Made by a program: the position numbers and the translations under genes. This document shows positions 53,569 to 61,484 of a DNA stretch of 64,000 nt, in pieces. Positions within the stretch are counted from its first letter, which is position 1, and each line of letters starts with the position of its first letter. This stretch comes from CAYPHJ01 sp964410485 (lineage in GTDB: Bacteria > Desulfobacterota > Binatia > UBA9968), in assembly GCA_964410485.1 (NCBI GenBank), contig CAYPHJ010000003.1, forward strand, positions 1-64,000, read 5' to 3'. The notes beneath the pieces are model-generated. The model ran no database searches and was not told the DNA's origin. It worked only from the letters and a program-made list of their open reading frames with translations.

Positions 53569-54510
53569 ATGGCGATCGGCGCAAACGTCAAGACGTCAGG
53601 AGGATCGCGGGTGGCCATACGCATGGGCACGTCCGAATTCGGCGGTACGTTCTATACGCAGGGATTGGCGCTGGCCGAGTTGTTCAATCACGGACGCACG
53701 GAGGGTGACAAATGCATTGTGGAAACCAGCGATGCAAGCATTCACAATGCGGAGCTCTTGGAAAGGGCCGAGCTGGAATTTGGGTTTATGGCATCAAACT
53801 GGATCGGCAGGGCCAAAGACGGAATGCCGCCTTTTTCAAATAAGATCAAGCTGCGCATGGTGTCACCGGCCAACGCAGGGCCAATTTTCTTCATCACATT
53901 GGCCAGCTCGCCGATTCAAACCTTTGCGGATTTTTCCGGCAAACGAATTGCCGTTGGCTCCAAGGGCAGCGGTATGGAGCAGCATGTTCATACTCTGTTT
54001 GGCGTGTTGGGTATCTCGCGTGAAAGCTTTACGCCGCTTCACATGAGCTTTGCCGAAGGGGCGGATGCTCTGGTTGCCGGCGCGATCGACGTGCAGTTCC
54101 AGCCGCCGATTCCAAACAGAGTCATGACCGATCTCAGCCGACGCGCCGAGGTCCGGGTCGTTCGCTACCTGGAAGTAGAAATAGAAAAGATCGTGTCTCA
54201 GGTCCCGTTCTATCGGCGCGTTGTCATTGGAAACGGGGCGTTTCGTGGCATCGACGAAGACATTGCCCAAATCGGCGTCGTCAACGTCCTGGTGACCCAC
54301 GAAAACGTGCCCGAGCCGACCGTGTACGAAATGGCGCGCGCCGTCATTCAAAACGTGGATGTGTTACCGGAAAAGAATCCTTTGTTCAAAGGTCTGCGAA
54401 ATCTGTTCGAGCCCCTCCGCTCACAGGGCGCCGGCGCATTGGAGTTTGCCGGAGTCCTGTTGCATCCGGGCGCAGCACGAGCCTACCGGGAGGCAGGATG
54501 GCTCGGGTGA
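53569..54510 (+). CDS. TAXI-family TRAP-type solute receptor (no obvious signal peptide, orphan)
   Basis: 313 residues from ATG 53569. The TAXI fold is seen in IRMGTSEFGGTFYTQGLALA, ELEFGFMASNWIGRAKDG, QTFADFSGKRIAVGSKGSG and VQFQPPIPNRVM. Such receptors normally carry a signal peptide and deliver substrates to a TRAP permease (DctQM). Here the N-terminus (MAIGANVKTSGGSRVAIRMG) lacks a hydrophobic core, and no permease is nearby. The protein may be cytoplasmic or may have lost its leader; no upstream start provides one. It is convergent with the SH3 gene. Confidence 0.82.
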   Translation: MAIGANVKTSGGSRVAIRMGTSEFGGTFYTQGLALAELFNHGRTEGDKCIVETSDASIHNAELLERAELEFGFMASNWIGRAKDGMPPFSNKIKLRMVSPANAGPIFFITLASSPIQTFADFSGKRIAVGSKGSGMEQHVHTLFGVLGISRESFTPLHMSFAEGADALVAGAIDVQFQPPIPNRVMTDLSRRAEVRVVRYLEVEIEKIVSQVPFYRRVVIGNGAFRGIDEDIAQIGVVNVLVTHENVPEPTVYEMARAVIQNVDVLPEKNPLFKGLRNLFEPLRSQGAGALEFAGVLLHPGAARAYREAGWLG

Positions 54511-54511
54511 G

Positions 54512-55252
54512 TTACGGCAGCACGGGATTAGTGGAATAGGGTGGTGAATCTTCTCGCAATACAGGCTTGGCTGCGCGCAACGCCCAACTTCCTGAAAGGC
54601 CGCCACTGCTCCAAATCCCGCGGACCAAGTCTTTGGCCGCGGCCTCGAAAAGCTCGGCGAGACGGCCGTCAAGCGGAGCCGCAAAATCGGCCGTCCAGGT
54701 GCCGCCGTACTCAGCGGCCTTGCCATCCACTTGGGCGCGCCAGACGCCGCGCCACCCCGTAGTAAATTTTTCCGCTGACCAGACTCCTTGCATGGTGGCT
54801 TGTCCAGCCGGACCGGTTAACGTCCAGGTGCCCGATGCGGCGGTGGCCGACGACGCGGGTTCAATGGTCCAAGTGCCCTCGAAGCTGCGGCCCGTGATTG
54901 AGCGGGCGCTCCACGTTGAAGCAGTAGTTGCGGGAACCTGTTCTTTGAAAACCTGCCGGACTTCAGCCGTTGTGACGACGTCGGCGCGACGCACCCATCC
55001 GATCAAGTTTTCTTGAGAGCGGACCATGTACCACGTTTGTGGTCCAACTGCCTCAGCGAGCGGAGTCAGCGTCTCGCCCGCCGCTAATTTGGCAACCGGT
55101 TCAGAGTCCTCATCTTGCTGCGAGTACAGATAAGCTCCGGATTGGCCGACTGTCAGAATCGCTTTCTCGGCCCCCAGAGATTTCGCAGGCACCAAAGACA
55201 AACCTAACAATAAAATGAAAGAAAGGACTTGCTGAGCCAAGTCGTTGTGCAT
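54512..55252 (-). CDS. Exported SH3-like domain protein
   Basis: 246 residues from ATG 55252. A signal peptide (about 1-28: QQVLSFILLLGLSLVPAKSLG) precedes a bacterial SH3 domain (about 30-90: VGQSGAYLYSQQDEDSEPVA, GPQTWYMVRSQENLIGWVRR). A repetitive Trp/Gly-rich C-terminal part (about 115-200: EGTWTIEPASSATAASGTWT, RGVWRAQVDGKAAEYGGTWT) looks like a small beta-barrel or beta-meander. SH3b domains often bind peptidoglycan. It stands at the end of the minus-strand envelope cluster. Confidence 0.75.
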   Translation of the reverse strand: MHNDLAQQVLSFILLLGLSLVPAKSLGAEKAILTVGQSGAYLYSQQDEDSEPVAKLAAGETLTPLAEAVGPQTWYMVRSQENLIGWVRRADVVTTAEVRQVFKEQVPATTASTWSARSITGRSFEGTWTIEPASSATAASGTWTLTGPAGQATMQGVWSAEKFTTGWRGVWRAQVDGKAAEYGGTWTADFAAPLDGRLAELFEAAAKDLVRGIWSSGGLSGSWALRAAKPVLREDSPPYSTNPVLP

Positions 55253-55415
55253 AATTCCACTCTCCATGCGTGGTCGGTGGAATTATAGCGTAAAAGCTTT
55301 ATGCGCCCCAACCCCCCCAGCCAGATTTTGGATTTCAGAAAAGGGCGTTGGAATAATCCAGCCTACAAGCGCTAAGAATCGGAGCCTGGACCTGTGGGTG
55401 CGTGGCTCTTGAGCC

Positions 55416-55664
55416 TCAGGCCGCCGCCGGCAATTCCGTTTCCGGCTTGCCGCTTGTCTCTTGCTTTTGCGCTTTTTCAACTCCAAGCAGCGCAAAGTTC
55501 GCCGCTATGAGACCGCCAATGCAGAGGCCGGCAGCCAACCCGAAAACTGCAGATGCCAGCAAAGCAAGCCCGCCACCCGCCAGCGCATCGGAAGCAGCCA
55601 CCCACGTAATCGATAGAGCGAAAACAGCGCCCACCATCACACCAATGATTGTAGATTTGTTCAT
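55416..55664 (-). CDS. Small glycine-rich membrane protein
   Basis: 82 residues. Two hydrophobic helices are present (about 6-24 IIGVMVGAVFALSITWVAA; 28-60 with ALAGGGLALLASAVFGLAAG and LCIGGLIAANFALLG). A charged 20-residue tail, EKAQKQETSGKPETELPAA, follows. The Gly/Ala zipper pattern suggests oligomerisation. The start is preceded by GGGAGGAGT. It lies 205 bp after the actin gene on the same strand. Its function is unknown. Confidence 0.65.
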   Translation of the reverse strand: MNKSTIIGVMVGAVFALSITWVAASDALAGGGLALLASAVFGLAAGLCIGGLIAANFALLGVEKAQKQETSGKPETELPAAA

Positions 55665-55869
55665 TTACTCCTCCCGGCTCAAACCGTCGGCAGCTGTAAT
55701 CGCAAAGAACACGCCAGACCAATGACTCGAAAAGCAAGCAAAATGGGGAGTGGTGAGTAAAGATTTTCTTACAGAGAAGAAATTCGAGTTCGCCGCTTCC
55801 GGCCGGTAGGAATACACGGCAGGATGATCAGAGGCCCGAACGAGGAATCCAATAGCGTCGGCGGGGCCG

Positions 55870-56901
55870 TTAGAGTGAGAGACGCTCCCAATCTTCCTTC
55901 GACGCGTCTTTGGCAATTTGCAGCCCGCCGTCGGATCCCGCAAAAATGGGATCCTTCACAACAGTCGCCCGACCACCGCCGAGTTCCTGCAGCGCGTTTT
56001 CAATGGCCTCGCTGAGTCCGCGAATAAGGGAGGAGCCCCCCGCAAGAATAACGTTGTTACGAACTTTCTCCTGATACTCGGGTTCGACACGTGCAATGAG
56101 GTCGAACATGGTTTCGCAGATCGGAGCAAGAACACTTTCACACGCGAGACGCATTTCGTTGGTAATATCCAGTTCCGTGGTTTTTCCTTTAACCGGCACT
56201 TTAACGATGATGGGCTTGTGAGATTCGCCGACAAAACTCCACTTTTCCTTCCATTCACGGAGCATGTAGATTGAAAACTGAGCCTCCGGGTAGCGCTCCT
56301 GAATGACCTTCGCGAGCTGTTCGTCGATCCAATCGCCCGCGTTGGGCAAAGTCCGCTGATCTTCGTCAGTGGGATAGCGACCGCGCATGACACAAAAATC
56401 GGTGGTGCCGGCGCCCATGTCGATCACCATTGCGTGCAGCAACGCTTCGATTCCGTAAGCCACCGCAAAAGGCTCCGAGACGAGCATCACGCTGTCGGCC
56501 AGTCCGTTCATCACGCTGCGCAGGCGTTGCCGGTTCACGCGAAAGGCCTCGGACGGCACGCCCACAACTGCCCGCACCTTTTGCCGGTTTTTGGTTTTTT
56601 GTTTTGTTGAGGCCAGACCGATCAAGTACTGCACTAACTCGTGAACGGCCTGTTCGTCCTTGTCGGATCCTTCTTTGATCAGTCCGCGCTCGAGGGGCCG
56701 ACGCAAATCCAACATGGATCGGTTATCAAGCGCCTCGCGCCCGACGAGGACGGGTCTTTTAACCAACCGGCGCGCCACCATGTCCACCGGCCAACCCACA
56801 TAACTGTCGATCACGTGGCGCTCACCATTGGACGCCGAAATCGCGCTACGGGAGGTGCCGAGGTCGATCCCCACGGACAAAGTTTCCTTAATTTCTTCCA
56901 T
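55870..56901 (-). CDS. MamK-like bacterial actin
   Basis: 343 residues from ATG 56901. All actin motifs are present: phosphate-1 VGIDLGTS (10-17), catalytic Glu143 in VSEP, phosphate-2 IDMGAGTTD (160-168, Asp161), and adenosine ILAGGSSLIRG (285-295). Segments RPVLVGREALDNRSMLDLRR, AVAYGIEALLH, NAGDWIDEQLAKVIQERYPE, KEKWSFVGES and EPEYQEKVRNNVILAGGS follow the MamK pattern closely, including length and residue numbers. MamK forms filaments that position magnetosomes, but no mam genes are here. It overlaps the amidase gene by 14 bp and has a duplicated ribosome-binding/start region (56901 and 56925). Confidence 0.9.
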   Translation of the reverse strand: MEEIKETLSVGIDLGTSRSAISASNGERHVIDSYVGWPVDMVARRLVKRPVLVGREALDNRSMLDLRRPLERGLIKEGSDKDEQAVHELVQYLIGLASTKQKTKNRQKVRAVVGVPSEAFRVNRQRLRSVMNGLADSVMLVSEPFAVAYGIEALLHAMVIDMGAGTTDFCVMRGRYPTDEDQRTLPNAGDWIDEQLAKVIQERYPEAQFSIYMLREWKEKWSFVGESHKPIIVKVPVKGKTTELDITNEMRLACESVLAPICETMFDLIARVEPEYQEKVRNNVILAGGSSLIRGLSEAIENALQELGGGRATVVKDPIFAGSDGGLQIAKDASKEDWERLSL

Positions 56902-57946
56902 TGGCGTACCTACCTTTGCTTCCATTGGCGTAACTACCTTTCCTGTTGGGGTGGTTGAGCTTTTCGGCGTAAGAGCTAATACCTCTTGAAATTGCCAGGG
57001 CGATGTTTTCACGGTAATCGGTGCTGGTCAACAATTTGACTTCATCTTCATTGGAAAGCGATGACACCTCCACGAGCACCGCAGGCATTTCGGTACCAAC
57101 GAGAACGATAAACGGTGCCGTTCTGACACCACGGTTGTCCAGCGCCGGGTTGACTTCTCTTAGCGAATAGTACAGCTCCGTATGAATCGTTTCAGCGAGC
57201 CTGCGCGACTCGTCGCGTCGCACATGGTTATAGACTTTGTCCAAAAGCTGGCGGTAGTCCGAGAGAGAGTAGCCCGACTCGCGATTCTCCATACTGGCTA
57301 ACTGCATGACGGAAGGGTCTTCCGTAGCCCCGAGAAAGTAAGTTTCGAGCGGTCGAATCCGGCGCGGCTCCATCCAGTTAATGTGAATGGAAACAAAAAT
57401 ATCCGCCCCGCTTTCGTTAGCGAGGGTCACTCTTTTCTCGAGAGACACGGTACGGTCCGTTTCTCGCGTCATGACGACCTGGAATGATTCTCGCTCCATG
57501 ATCCGGCGCAGGCGTAGCCCAATGTCGAGCGCAAGCTCTTTTTCGGTAACGCCTGAGTCCGAGATGGCCCCGGTGTGAACACCGCCATGACCGGGATCAA
57601 TGACAACTTTTTTTATCGCAAGCGGGAACACTTCCCGTTTGATCGGGTGCGGTGCTGTGGCGACCTGCGGCTCCGACGCTTGATCTACGGCGGCCACAGT
57701 TGCCTCGTTGTCCGCACTGACGGCGGATTCTGTCCTTGTGCCCTCACCGCTCTCAGTGGAGACAATCTGGGCAGGCACCATGAAGTAGATGAAGGCGGCA
57801 ATTAATAGCGCTCCCCAGGGCCAAAGAGAAAAGTTGGTTCTGCGCTGAAAACCCCGACCCAATGTGGCAGCAACACGCGGCTTTTCGAAATTACTTTGAA
57901 CCGCCTCTTGGACGAGGCGGCGCTTTCTTTGTCTGGCGGTCTCCAT
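56888..57946 (-). CDS. N-acetylmuramoyl-L-alanine amidase (Amidase_3, AmiC-type), membrane-anchored
   Basis: 352 residues. A cytoplasmic basic N-terminus and one TM (about 42-58) are followed by a linker and the Amidase_3 domain (about 112-330). Zinc ligands are His120 (VVIDPGHGG), Glu135 (VTEKELAL) and His188 (FVSIHIN), and the catalytic Glu is Glu293 in LVEVSSLSN. The enzyme cuts the amide between MurNAc and L-Ala in peptidoglycan. The last 20 residues contain a tandem repeat, SYANG/RYANG, created by DNA duplication that also provides the start region of the actin gene. A TTGACA -35 lies at 58016-58021. Confidence 0.94.
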   Translation of the reverse strand: METARQRKRRLVQEAVQSNFEKPRVAATLGRGFQRRTNFSLWPWGALLIAAFIYFMVPAQIVSTESGEGTRTESAVSADNEATVAAVDQASEPQVATAPHPIKREVFPLAIKKVVIDPGHGGVHTGAISDSGVTEKELALDIGLRLRRIMERESFQVVMTRETDRTVSLEKRVTLANESGADIFVSIHINWMEPRRIRPLETYFLGATEDPSVMQLASMENRESGYSLSDYRQLLDKVYNHVRRDESRRLAETIHTELYYSLREVNPALDNRGVRTAPFIVLVGTEMPAVLVEVSSLSNEDEVKLLTSTDYRENIALAISRGISSYAEKLNHPNRKGSYANGSKGRYANGRN

Positions 57947-58144
57947 CGCGTCGGGCGATCTATCTGGGGATTTGTTTAGAATTAACTTAGAACCGTAGCT
58001 GATGATGATTCAACCTGTCAACCCTTGACTTTTCGTGAACACGATTGGACGTGTTTGTCGCGCCGTGTCGCGACGACCATGTGGTGGGCAGCGCTGCGGA
58101 CCGCTATTCGCGAAAGACCCAGGTTCCCCTCGCTCAACTAGCAA

Positions 58145-58371
58145 CGGGAATTTTACGGTGATTCAATTCTCACTCGCCCGCCGAATTTCGCGGCCGAACC
58201 ATGGCGCTCTTTCACATGAGCCAGGTGGTCATGACAGTTGGCGCTACGCTATTCGGAGCTCTGTCGGCGTTCATGGGCGTGCAGTGGACAGTGGCTTTCC
58301 TGGGTGGTGTCGGCGCGCTCACTATGTTAGGCATCGGCATCGCGCTTCCGCGTGCCCGATTGATCCGTTAA
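58145..58371 (+). pseudogene. MFS transporter C-terminal remnant
   Basis: Translation of 58157-58178 gives VIQFSLA. After a one-base shift, 58183-58371 gives EFRGRTMALFHMSQVVMTVG, then GALSAFMGVQWTVAF and LGIGIALPRARLIR with a TAA. This is the conserved R-G-R-x-M-x-L loop and the last two helices of MFS_3-type exporters. The first about 350 residues are missing. It is on the plus strand inside the minus-strand envelope cluster. Confidence 0.7.
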
Positions 58372-58955
58372 TCAGAGCCGTGCGCGCGCTCTTCGACGCG
58401 ATCATGGGGGGGCGAGCTGGCTTCGGGCGCGCTGCCCGTGAGTTTTAGTCTGCTTGCCGCCTGTTGCAGCAGGCTCATGATCCTTTTCCAGATGTCAAGG
58501 CAGCCGAGCCCACTTCCGGCTTCACCCTCCAAACGTGTAACCGTCAGGCTCTTCTCATACAGCTCGGCAGTTAGTTCTTCGCATTCGGCGGACAGGCGCA
58601 CAACCAATTTCCCGATGGCTTGTTCTCTCGCGGCGGCGGCTTGGATGACCTGGTCTTTTTTCTCGATTTCGATTTGGCGGCTCAAGAGCTTCGCTTCGGC
58701 ATTCTGTACTTGGGTTTCCAGAGCTTGAATTTTGGCTCCGAGCTCTTGCTCGACCCGGCCCGGTTTGATCTCATTTAACAATCTCAAAAGATGAGTAGCA
58801 TGAGTGGCAATATCGGCAACCGGGTCTTCGCGGACAGGGCTTTCCTCATTGCTTGTGAGCCGCTTATCGACGTGTGCACGGCGCGTCCACCGCGAGCCGG
58901 CGCCATTCTCGGCGTAATATGGAGTGATCCCAGCTGAAAACGCTCGATTGTCCAT
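58368..58955 (-). CDS. Coiled-coil protein of unknown function
   Basis: 195 residues. A central coiled coil (about 50-145) includes LLRLLNEIKPGRVEQELGAK, IQALETQVQNAEAKLLSRQI and ECEELTAELYEKSLTVTRLE. The N-terminus is polar and the C-terminus is Ser/Pro-rich. There is no membrane helix or signal peptide. It lies upstream of the amidase-actin pair on the same strand, separated by the MFS remnant, and could be a filament partner. That role is speculative. Confidence 0.65.
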   Translation of the reverse strand: MDNRAFSAGITPYYAENGAGSRWTRRAHVDKRLTSNEESPVREDPVADIATHATHLLRLLNEIKPGRVEQELGAKIQALETQVQNAEAKLLSRQIEIEKKDQVIQAAAAREQAIGKLVVRLSAECEELTAELYEKSLTVTRLEGEAGSGLGCLDIWKRIMSLLQQAASRLKLTGSAPEASSPPHDRVEERAHGSD

Positions 58956-59137
58956 GGCTCACCTCCGCGATCATGTTCCAAACGCGTTATCAGAGCAACT
59001 CCTGTACCACCGATGCCGGTTGGGATTGAATCCGGTAACCTCTTAAAAAACAAGGCGGGCTGAGTTCCGCGATCTTCTGGGGACTGACATGGATGAACAG
59101 AGTAGGACAGGGTTGGCCATTTTGGTCGGTATGCCGG

Positions 59138-59959
59138 TCAACTTATGCGGCGGCCACGATAGCCGAGTACCTGCAGTTGGCTTTCGATTTTGCCGACACC
59201 CTTCATATGGGTCACCAGACGCTCCACAGCCTTCTTTTCAGCTTCCTTTGCCACTATCCCTCGAAGTTCGACGTGTGCATTATCAACTCGGATGTCGATA
59301 TCGGTATTCTGGGTAGAGCGGTGGGATTTTAACTCAGCTCGAATACGGTACGCTAAAGCAAGATTGTGCAGTCGTCTTTTAGAGGCTTCCGTGGGTTGGA
59401 ATTGCTCGTCTTCCGCCAACTCTATAATTAACCCGGTTGCCCGTTCGACGGATACTTTTTCTGTATTGAGGACCAAATCGTAGAGATGGGGCGCAGTCCA
59501 GTCCACGTCGTAGAGATAGCGCATGCGCTCGCCGCGCTCAGAATCATTTTGCCGTATCATCTCCAGCGCCTTGTCTTCGCCCACCTGCATCATTTCGGCT
59601 ACACGGCGGGCGCGCACTTCAACGGGCGCGGTGACGCGCACGCGCACGGCATGAGCGATGTCACGCAACAGGAGAGTGGACCAACGTCCAATCAAAACCA
59701 CATTATCGCGTTCGGCGGACTTGAAGACCTGGGCTTGAACGAACGCCTGGTAACGCCGGTAGTCGCCGCTAATCCGCTCTGTGAAACGCGGTGCTTTTTC
59801 AATCACGCGCAACAGTTTTTCTTCCATCACTTCATAATCCTGAGCGGCCGCAGTGGTAATTTCCTGATACACGTATGCGTAGCCCAGACGCTGCGCCACA
59901 GCGTTTCCAATGACGGTTCCAAGACTGCCCAATTCTCGGGACATTGCGACAATAGCCAT
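59138..59959 (-). CDS. Cytidylate-kinase-like protein with C-terminal BON domain
   Basis: 273 residues from ATG 59959, with TAGGAG upstream and 11 bp after the tctA stop. The N-terminal about 190 residues are a cytidylate-kinase-like domain: MSRELGSLGTVIGNAVAQRL (a P-loop variant), VVLIGRWSTLLLRDIAHAVR and RVRVTAPVEVRARRVAEMM. The C-terminal about 75 residues resemble a BON domain: TDIDIRVDNAHVELRGIVAK, EAEKKAVERLVTHMKGVGKI, ESQLQVLG. A longer in-frame extension upstream lies over tctA and is not credible. BON domains usually act in the periplasm or at membranes, so the fusion with a kinase is unusual. Confidence 0.82.
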   Translation of the reverse strand: MAIVAMSRELGSLGTVIGNAVAQRLGYAYVYQEITTAAAQDYEVMEEKLLRVIEKAPRFTERISGDYRRYQAFVQAQVFKSAERDNVVLIGRWSTLLLRDIAHAVRVRVTAPVEVRARRVAEMMQVGEDKALEMIRQNDSERGERMRYLYDVDWTAPHLYDLVLNTEKVSVERATGLIIELAEDEQFQPTEASKRRLHNLALAYRIRAELKSHRSTQNTDIDIRVDNAHVELRGIVAKEAEKKAVERLVTHMKGVGKIESQLQVLGYRGRRIS

Positions 59960-59970
59960 CGCCGAGACTC

Positions 59971-61476
59971 CTAACGGCGTGTAAGGCGCGGCCAGAGCGC
60001 CGCGAGCAAGGGAAGAAAAAAGAGAAATAGCGCGGCCAACATGAAAGCGGCGGTCATCGGGCGGGCGAAAAAGATCAATGGCGAGCCATCTGCCATGATG
60101 AGGCTCTGCCTGAGCGCGGTTTCCGTAGGATCTCCCAGAACGAGCGCTACGATCATGGGCGCCAGCGGATAATCGAGCTTGCGCAGGAAGAAGCCGAGAA
60201 CGCCGAAGATGAGCACCAACCACACATCGAAGAGCGAGTTCTGTATCGCGTAGGAACCCAGCACGCACATGATAACGATCATCGGCGTCAAGATTGAGTA
60301 CGGCGTGCGCAGGACTGCGGCAAGTATCGGGGTTGCTGCGAGGACGATGACGAACGCGATCACGTTCGCCACATACAGACTGGCGATGAAGGGCCAGACG
60401 AAATCGGGATTCTCGGTAAAAAGCCGCGGACCGGGAAGAAGGCCCCACATGAAAACTCCCGCCATCATGATCGCAGCAGTGGGAGAGCCCGGAATGCCGA
60501 GGACGAGCATTGGCAGAAGCGAGCCGGTACCCGCGGCATTGTTGGCTGCCTCGGGGGCGAGCACACCCTCGATCGCTCCCTGGCCAAATTGCTCCGGGTG
60601 GCGCGAGACTTTGCGCGCCATGCCGTACGCCATAAAGGAGGCGGGAGTCGCGCCAACTCCAGGTAGAATGCCCGTAATGAAGCCCATCAACGAGCACGAC
60701 ACCGCCAGCCAGATATGTTTTCGAACGACACGAAAACTTTCCAGGATGTCGCCTATTCCCAACTTTGCGGCAGCCGATAGTTCCTCGATCTTGAGCTTGT
60801 GCCGCTCGGTTGCATTGAACAGAACCTCGCCAATGCCGTAGAGGCCGATGGTTACAGGCACGAAGTGAAATCCCCCCAGAAGCGTAATCGTATCAAAAGT
60901 GAGCCGGGGCTGGCCGGTAACGACGTCGAGACCCACAGTGGAAAGGAGAAATCCCGCAGCCATCATGACCAGCGCTTTTGCCGGTGAGCCTCCCAGGCCA
61001 ACAAAGGTTCCGAAAGCAATAAGGAGAATTGCAAACAGGTCGGGAGGACCGAAACGCAGCGCCATGCCGGCGAACGGCAGCGAGAAGAAAGTGAACAAGA
61101 CCGAGGCTATAATGGCGCCTACGAACGATACGGAGAAGGCAGTGGCCATGGCAAGCCCGGCGCGGCCGGCTTTGGCGAGCGGCCTGCCATCAAACATCAC
61201 TGCTACGGACCAGGGGTTTCCGGGAACCGCGAAAAGAATGGAAGTCACCACACCACCGAACATGGACCCCCAGTAGATCCCGGCGAGCATAATCAGGGCC
61301 GCCGTAGGCTCCATAAAAACGGTGATGGGGAGTAGAATGGCGACGCCGGTGGTGCCGCCTACACCAGGGATAACGCCGTTTACCAGACCTAAGACGACGC
61401 CGAGCAGCAGAAAGGCGAGCCGTGCTGGCTGGAAAAGGGATTCAAACCCAAGGGCGAGAAAGCCAAACGCCTCCAC
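59971..61476 (-). CDS. tctA: Tripartite tricarboxylate transporter, large permease subunit TctA
   Basis: 501 residues, about twelve helices. The TctA signatures are GLVNGVIPGVGGTTGVAILL near the N-terminus, AGIYWGSMFGGVVTSILFAV, and the repeat GFITGILPGVGATPASFMAY. The protein imports tricarboxylates or other organic acids with Na+ or H+, using TctB and a periplasmic TctC. All three subunits are encoded here in the order tctC, tctB, tctA. Confidence 0.96.
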   Translation of the reverse strand: MEAFGFLALGFESLFQPARLAFLLLGVVLGLVNGVIPGVGGTTGVAILLPITVFMEPTAALIMLAGIYWGSMFGGVVTSILFAVPGNPWSVAVMFDGRPLAKAGRAGLAMATAFSVSFVGAIIASVLFTFFSLPFAGMALRFGPPDLFAILLIAFGTFVGLGGSPAKALVMMAAGFLLSTVGLDVVTGQPRLTFDTITLLGGFHFVPVTIGLYGIGEVLFNATERHKLKIEELSAAAKLGIGDILESFRVVRKHIWLAVSCSLMGFITGILPGVGATPASFMAYGMARKVSRHPEQFGQGAIEGVLAPEAANNAAGTGSLLPMLVLGIPGSPTAAIMMAGVFMWGLLPGPRLFTENPDFVWPFIASLYVANVIAFVIVLAATPILAAVLRTPYSILTPMIVIMCVLGSYAIQNSLFDVWLVLIFGVLGFFLRKLDYPLAPMIVALVLGDPTETALRQSLIMADGSPLIFFARPMTAAFMLAALFLFFLPLLAALWPRLTRR

Positions 61477-61484
61477 TCATGCTC

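Noticed and set aside
53566..53640. Upstream or alternative start giving a signal peptide to the TAXI receptor
   Set aside because: The TTG at 53566 and nearby ATGs give only polar N-termini; the preceding 50 bp do not encode a hydrophobic segment in frame.
54512..58955. Magnetosome gene island
   Set aside because: Only a MamK-like actin is present; there are no MamA, MamB/M (CDF), MamE/O (protease), MamI, MamQ or Mms genes. The small Gly-rich protein resembles none of these closely.
59138..60697. Long 519-codon minus-strand frame reaching into tctA
   Set aside because: Its first about 245 codons lie over tctA in another frame and have low-complexity, Arg/Ser-rich composition. The recognisable kinase-like protein begins at ATG 59959 with its own ribosome-binding site.
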